Source of the DNA: Cricetomys ansorgei | Lineage: Eukaryota > Chordata > Mammalia > Rodentia > Nesomyidae | Assembly: GCA_026225945.1 (NCBI GenBank) | Contig: JAMJFZ010004066.1 | Location: 1,835,001 to 1,899,000 of the forward strand | Reading direction: 5' to 3' | Length of the DNA stretch: 64,000 bases | Shown here: positions 61,620-64,000 of the stretch, in pieces | Position numbering within the stretch: position 1 is the first letter of the stretch | Layout: every line of letters starts with the position of its first letter | Notes under the pieces: generated by a model | Told to the model about the DNA's origin: nothing | What the model saw: only the letters and a program-made list of their open reading frames with translations | Database searches by the model: none | Translations under genes and position numbers: made by a program

Positions 61620-62754
61620 TTTATTTGTTTATTGTGTATGTCTGTCTGTCCGTCCGTCCGTGCCCCCCCCCCCCCCGCCCTGTATAAGAGGACAACCTTC
61701 AGGAGTCAGTTTGCTCCTTCTACCACATGAGTTCAAGGTATCGAACTCAGGTCATCAGGTTTGGCAGCAAGCGCCTTTACCACTGAGCCTTCTTGTGTGC
61801 CCCCACCCCATGCCTTTATTTTGAGACATGGTTTTGTTATGAAGAACAGGCTGGTTTTGACTCACGATCCTCCCACCACCATCTCGGAACTGGGATTCCA
61901 GGCGTGTACCACTCTGGGTACAGCCTGCTAAAGTGTTTGTATTTCATCCAATAAACAAACCTGACTCAAGTGTAGCTCTTCCTCCGGTCACCTTGGACAG
62001 CTCAGTCCCCTCCTTGGGCTCTCCCTTCTCCCTCCCATCTTCTGGAAGCTATAATCCCACACTATTAGCTTCCTTTTGTCATTTCTTGCCTGACAGCTCA
62101 ATTGCACCTTCTTACTTTCTAGTTTCTGTTGGTTCTGCTTACCAGAGATGGAAGCCAGCCAGAGATGAGACCAAAATCCACACGGGAAGGGTACACGAGC
62201 AGCCCCAAAGGCAGAGTAAGATGCACACGACTTGTCACGGAGACCCACATCTGCCTTCATCTAAGAGCTGTATTTCTTTCCGATTTTTCTAACAAGAGAA
62301 ATAGAGCTAGGAATTTCTTCTTTGTTAATAACAATTAGGCTGCTTTTTTTTGGCACATATGTATACGTATGTATGAGTATGTGTTTTGTACATGTGTGTT
62401 TAGGTGTGTGTGTGCACGTGCTTGTGTGTGTAGAAGTTAATTCAAGTATCATTATTCAGGATGCTCTCCATCTTGTTTTTTAGATGGTCTTACTCACCTA
62501 GGATGGCTGACCAGCTAGCCTTGGGGTCTGTGTATCTCTGCCATCTCCCCAACACTGGGGCTAAAGATGCACGCTATGCCCCATGTCTAGCTTTTAAATG
62601 TGTGCTGCGGATCTAAACTTGGTCCTCAAGCTGGGGTAGCCAGCACTCCACCCACTGAGCACTCTTCCCTAGCCCTCTCTTTTGTCAACAACAATTAGGC
62701 TGGTTTTGGTTTTTATTTTTTTGTTTTTGTTGGGGATATATATTTTTGTGTTGC

Positions 62755-62794
<40 letters not shown>

Positions 62795-64000
62795 CTGTGT
62801 GTGATGAAGAGGCCAGAGGTCAACTTTGGGTACCATTTCTCAGAAGCGTCCCACCTTGTTTTTCTGAACAGGGTCTCTCTTTGACCCAGAACTCACTGAG
62901 TGGGCTAAGCTGGACAGCCGGTGAGCCCCAGGGACCCTCCTCCTGTCTCCGCCTCCCTGGCCCTAGGATTACAAGTGTGCACTGCTATACCTAGCTTTTG
63001 TATGTGGATACTGGGGATCGAACTCAGGTTCCCATGTTTGTGTGGCACGCCCTTTACTGACAGAGTTATCTTTTCAGCCCAGGCAGCTTGTATTTGAAAA
63101 AATAATAATGTGGTACTGCTATGAACTACAAACTAGAAGGATGTACAAGACTCTGGGACCAGGTTCCAGTACTTTCACTGGCTATTGAAAAACATCTTGG
63201 AATGGAATAATCCTCCTTTTCCAAATGGGAGCTTGTCTGACTTCCAGGATAAGATCAGAAAACATGAAGGATGGGTTATCTGAAAGGATGCTCAGCCAGG
63301 TGATGCCCCAGATACATACTGGGTAGGGGCATTTCTGGTGATTTCTGTTCTTTCTTTTAAAAATTTATTTTTAAGTAAAATCATGGTCTCACTATGTATT
63401 CCTGGCTGTCCTGGGACTCACTCTGTAGACCAGGCTGGCCTAGAACTCACGGAGATCTACTTGCTTCTGCCTCCAGAGTGCTGGGATTAAAAGGTGTGTG
63501 CCACCACTGCCAGCACTCTTTGTTGTTGTTGTTTTAAGTCAGGTTCTCACTATGTAGCCCAGGCTGGCCTTGAGCTCCTGATCCTTTTTTCTCAGCTTCT
63601 CAGGTGCTGGGATTACAAGTATGCGCTGCCATAACCAGCAAAGATGACTTAAAGAAACAAAGAAACTTCTTTAGGGGCTGAAGTGATGGTTCACTGTGTG
63701 TCACAAAAGCATAAGGACCTGGGTTCGGATCCCCAGAATCCATGTAAAAAGCCATGAGCCTCTAGTCCCAGTGCTGGGGAGATGGAGACAGAAGGATCTC
63801 TGGGGCTTGCCAGCCAGCTATCTTTTTTCTAGCTGAATTAGATAGTGAGAGACCCCGCCTCAAAAAATAAGGTGGAGAATGATTGAAGCAGACATCTAAA
63901 TTGACCTCTGCTCTCCACATGAATGGATATACATGTGCACACATACACACACACACACACACACACAAATAGATATGAAATAAACAAATAAATAAACCTT
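61620..64000. repeat. Right end: B2/B3 and B1 SINEs, TG run, unique block
   Basis: A minus B3 lies at about 61,620-61,800 with a GTCC/poly-C tract at 61,645-61,677, and a minus B1 at about 61,820-61,920. 61,925-62,330 is unique. Minus B3 elements lie at about 62,350-62,680 and 62,745-63,080, with a TG run at 62,757-62,790. Minus B1 elements lie at about 63,385-63,515 and 63,530-63,640, and a plus B2 at about 63,675-63,990 has a CA tail. Confidence 0.65.

Noticed and set aside
51674..64000. First coding exons of the myosin, or Kpna7, the next gene in the human order.
   Set aside because: I looked for the start exon, the 144-nt exon and importin-alpha armadillo motifs on both strands and saw none.

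Overview
This window is genomic DNA of a muroid rodent. Two things show this: dense rodent SINEs (B1, B2/B3, ID-derived) with rodent LTRs and URR1 DNA transposons, and a complete split vertebrate gene with GT-AG introns. The exact species cannot be fixed from the sequence. There is no bacterial-style gene organisation, and nearly all open frames are shadows of repeats.

Region 1 (about 1-22,170, minus strand) is the whole of Arpc1a, encoding subunit 1A of the actin-nucleating Arp2/3 complex. Nine coding exons run from the ATG at 15,459 down to the stop at 39-41. They sum to exactly 1,113 nt (370 codons plus stop), with every phase and GT/AG boundary consistent. A non-coding first exon lies in a CpG-rich promoter near 21,840-22,170. 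The introns hold B1, B2/B3 and ID SINEs, two LTRs of one ERVK-like family, a URR1 transposon and a MIR.

Region 2 (about 22,200-38,800) is repeat-rich intergenic DNA: SINEs, an LTR-like dispersed repeat present many times on both strands, a tandem ID array, and an ERVK-like element with a recognisable tRNA-Lys-type primer site.

Region 3 (about 38,890-51,041, minus strand) is the main discovery. It is the decayed remains of a sarcomeric myosin heavy chain gene. The exons lie in order: the TYSGLF/LPIYE motor exon, the 28-bp micro-exon still perfect with both splice sites, the P-loop exon with its Walker A lysine lost, an exon with premature stops, the loop-2 exon, and at least two rod exons. 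Its place next to Arpc1a and on the same strand matches human MYH16, the masticatory myosin gene. I therefore read it as a rodent Myh16 pseudogene, which simple ORF finding would miss. Two solo LTRs with perfect 6-bp target duplications sit in or beside it.

Region 4 (about 51,670-64,000) has SINEs, L1 3' fragments, a large CA/TACA microsatellite, a URR1 with target duplication, and further copies of the ERVK-like family. No first exons of the myosin and no other neighbouring gene could be recognised there.
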